A stretch of DNA of 8,603 nucleotides from assembly GCA_947461985.1 (NCBI GenBank), contig CANHNT010000072.1, forward strand, positions 1-8,603. Reading direction: 5' to 3'. Shown one piece after another: positions 7,591 to 8,603 of the stretch (positions within the stretch are counted from its first letter, which is position 1; every line of letters begins with the position of its first letter). The notes under the pieces were generated by a model. It was not told the DNA's origin, ran no database searches, and saw nothing but the letters and a program-made list of their open reading frames with translations. Both the position numbers and the translations under genes were made by a program. Source of the stretch: Bacteroidota bacterium (lineage in GTDB: Bacteria > Bacteroidota > Bacteroidia > Chitinophagales > Chitinophagaceae).

Positions 7591-7997
7591 TTAAAATCTT
7601 TCTCTAAAATGTCTCTCAACCGTTTTGGCATAGCTACTCTTTTTTGAATTTTCGGGTCAAAAAAAGTTAATGTAATTTCACTTGTGTGTATCAATTCATT
7701 TTTTTCATTAAACAATTTATGATGAAAAGTGACAAAAGGAATATCTAATAATTCTTTCATGGTTGTTTCCACTCTAATATTATCTTCATATAAAGCAGGG
7801 CGCAAAAATTTGGCACTCATTTTTACCACAGGCATTACAATGCCGTCTTTCTCCATTTCAGAATAAGGGTAGCCAGCTTCACGAATCATTTCGCCTCTGC
7901 CAACCTCATAATAAGCAGCGTAGTTTCCATGATGCAAAAAGCCCATTTGGTCAACCTCTGCATAGCGAACTCTGATATGTGTAACTGATTTTACCAT
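7587..7997 (-). CDS. Hotdog-fold acyl-CoA thioesterase, YbgC/4HBT family
   Basis: Small cytosolic thioesterase expected to hydrolyse acyl-CoA or acyl-carrier thioesters. The 136-residue length is that of YbgC-type proteins. The N-terminal signature RVRYAEVDQMGFLHHGNYAAYYE (read in two parts: RYAEVD 11-16, then HHGNYAAYYE 22-31) places the catalytic aspartate at D16, with H23 where the family has its conserved histidine ahead of the long central helix. Strands rich in valine and threonine follow (KMSAKFLRPALYEDNIRVET 59-78, then SEITLTFFD), as in the fold. The start ATG lies one base after the FAH stop and the stop overlaps the next gene's ATG, so it is the middle of a coupled cluster. The E. 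coli ybgC gene sits with tol-pal; no tol genes are here, so a Tol-Pal link is not supported. Substrate chain length cannot be read. Confidence 0.92.
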   Translation of the reverse strand: MVKSVTHIRVRYAEVDQMGFLHHGNYAAYYEVGRGEMIREAGYPYSEMEKDGIVMPVVKMSAKFLRPALYEDNIRVETTMKELLDIPFVTFHHKLFNEKNELIHTSEITLTFFDPKIQKRVAMPKRLRDILEKDFK

Positions 7998-7998
7998 A

Positions 7999-8603
7999 TT
8001 ATTTTATTTCAAAATGAAGCAATTCCTCCTCACCAATTTTTGCTAACAATTTATCGCCAATGGCAACGGGTCCAACACCTTCAGGAGTTCCTGTATAAAT
8101 GACATCACCCATGTTCAACGAAAAATATTGACTAACATAACTGATGATTTTATCGAAATTGAAAATTACATCATTCGTATTTCCATTTTGTACCAACTCA
8201 TTATTTTTAAATAATGAAAATTGAATATTGTTTTTCTTTTCTTCTTCTGAAATAGGCATCCATTTCCCAATAACAGCCGATTGGTCAAAAGCTTTTGCAA
8301 TTTCCCAAGGCAATCCTTTTTTCTTTTGTTGTTCTTGCAAATCTCTTGCGGTAAAGTCAATACCTACTGTAATTGCGTCATAATATTTTGACGCAAATTT
8401 TTCTTGAATGGCTTTCCCGTTTTTGCAAATACGCAAAACAATTTCACATTCATAATGCAAATCTTTTGTAATATTTGGGTAATAAAAAGGTTTGTTATCC
8501 GTCAATAAAGCATTGGCAGGTTTCATAAAAACTACAGGTTCAGTAGGAATCTCATTTTTTAATTCCAAGGCATGCGCACCATAATTTCGACCTATACAAA
8601 ATA
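7999..8603 (-). CDS. Fumarylacetoacetate hydrolase (FAH) family protein, 5' end outside window
   Basis: Cytosolic metal-dependent enzyme of the FAH/FAHD1 superfamily, whose members hydrolyse acylpyruvates, decarboxylate oxaloacetate or isomerise 2-oxo-diacids; which of these applies is not visible. The reading frame stays open to the right edge. Codons at 8569-8601 read FCIGRNYGAHA, the conserved family N-terminus, so the TTG at 8568 is an internal leucine and not a start; the true ATG is probably only a few codons beyond the edge. Counting that leucine as 1, metal ligands are E40 and E42 in HYECE and D71 in VGIDFTARDLQ, followed by KAFD 92-95 and the C-terminal YTGTPEGVGPV 158-168. With about 200 visible residues it is close to the full length of the short, single-domain form. 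It is the first visible gene of the minus-strand cluster; the promoter is off the window. Confidence 0.93.
   Translation of the reverse strand, partial: FCIGRNYGAHALELKNEIPTEPVVFMKPANALLTDNKPFYYPNITKDLHYECEIVLRICKNGKAIQEKFASKYYDAITVGIDFTARDLQEQQKKKGLPWEIAKAFDQSAVIGKWMPISEEEKKNNIQFSLFKNNELVQNGNTNDVIFNFDKIISYVSQYFSLNMGDVIYTGTPEGVGPVAIGDKLLAKIGEEELLHFEIK

Noticed and set aside
8166..8360. Short minus-strand open frame inside the FAH gene
   Set aside because: Out-of-frame shadow of a conserved enzyme, lysine-rich low-complexity product.

Overview
The window looks like an AT-rich chromosome segment of a Bacteroidota bacterium. Four things point there: a type IX secretion (T9SS) C-terminal sorting domain on a surface hydrolase, a DUF6089/PorG-like outer-membrane barrel, leaders without Shine-Dalgarno sequences but rich in A, and promoters of the Bacteroidota form TTTG-N19/21-TAnnTTTG. 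The genus cannot be read from the sequence. No rRNA, tRNA, CRISPR array, transposase or phage gene was seen.

Left part, plus strand. The window opens inside a SNF2-family helicase gene, with its N-terminal part cut off by the window edge. A 239-bp gap follows, holding a possible terminator and then a promoter. Next come the conserved ribosome-associated ATPase gene ychF and, after 66 bp with its own well-formed promoter, a DUF6089 outer-membrane beta-barrel gene. A 13-bp AT-rich hairpin ends this side and also serves the convergent gene from the other strand.

Right part, minus strand. Reading from the right edge, there are four tightly packed genes: a fumarylacetoacetate-hydrolase (FAH) family enzyme (5' end outside the window), a hotdog-fold acyl-CoA thioesterase (1-nt gap), a large exported TPR-like protein of unknown function (ATGA overlap), and a secreted serine hydrolase of the beta-lactamase/esterase fold with a T9SS tail (49-bp gap). 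The spacing suggests one transcription unit that mixes two cytosolic enzymes with two exported proteins.

The most curious local feature is at the start of the TPR-like gene. Its export signal is encoded by a degenerate 7-bp pyrimidine repeat, preceded by a short GC-richer block with an imperfect palindrome. This looks like dispersed repeat DNA taken into the reading frame. Otherwise the window is mostly ordinary housekeeping and envelope genes, and I found no convincing new multi-gene system.
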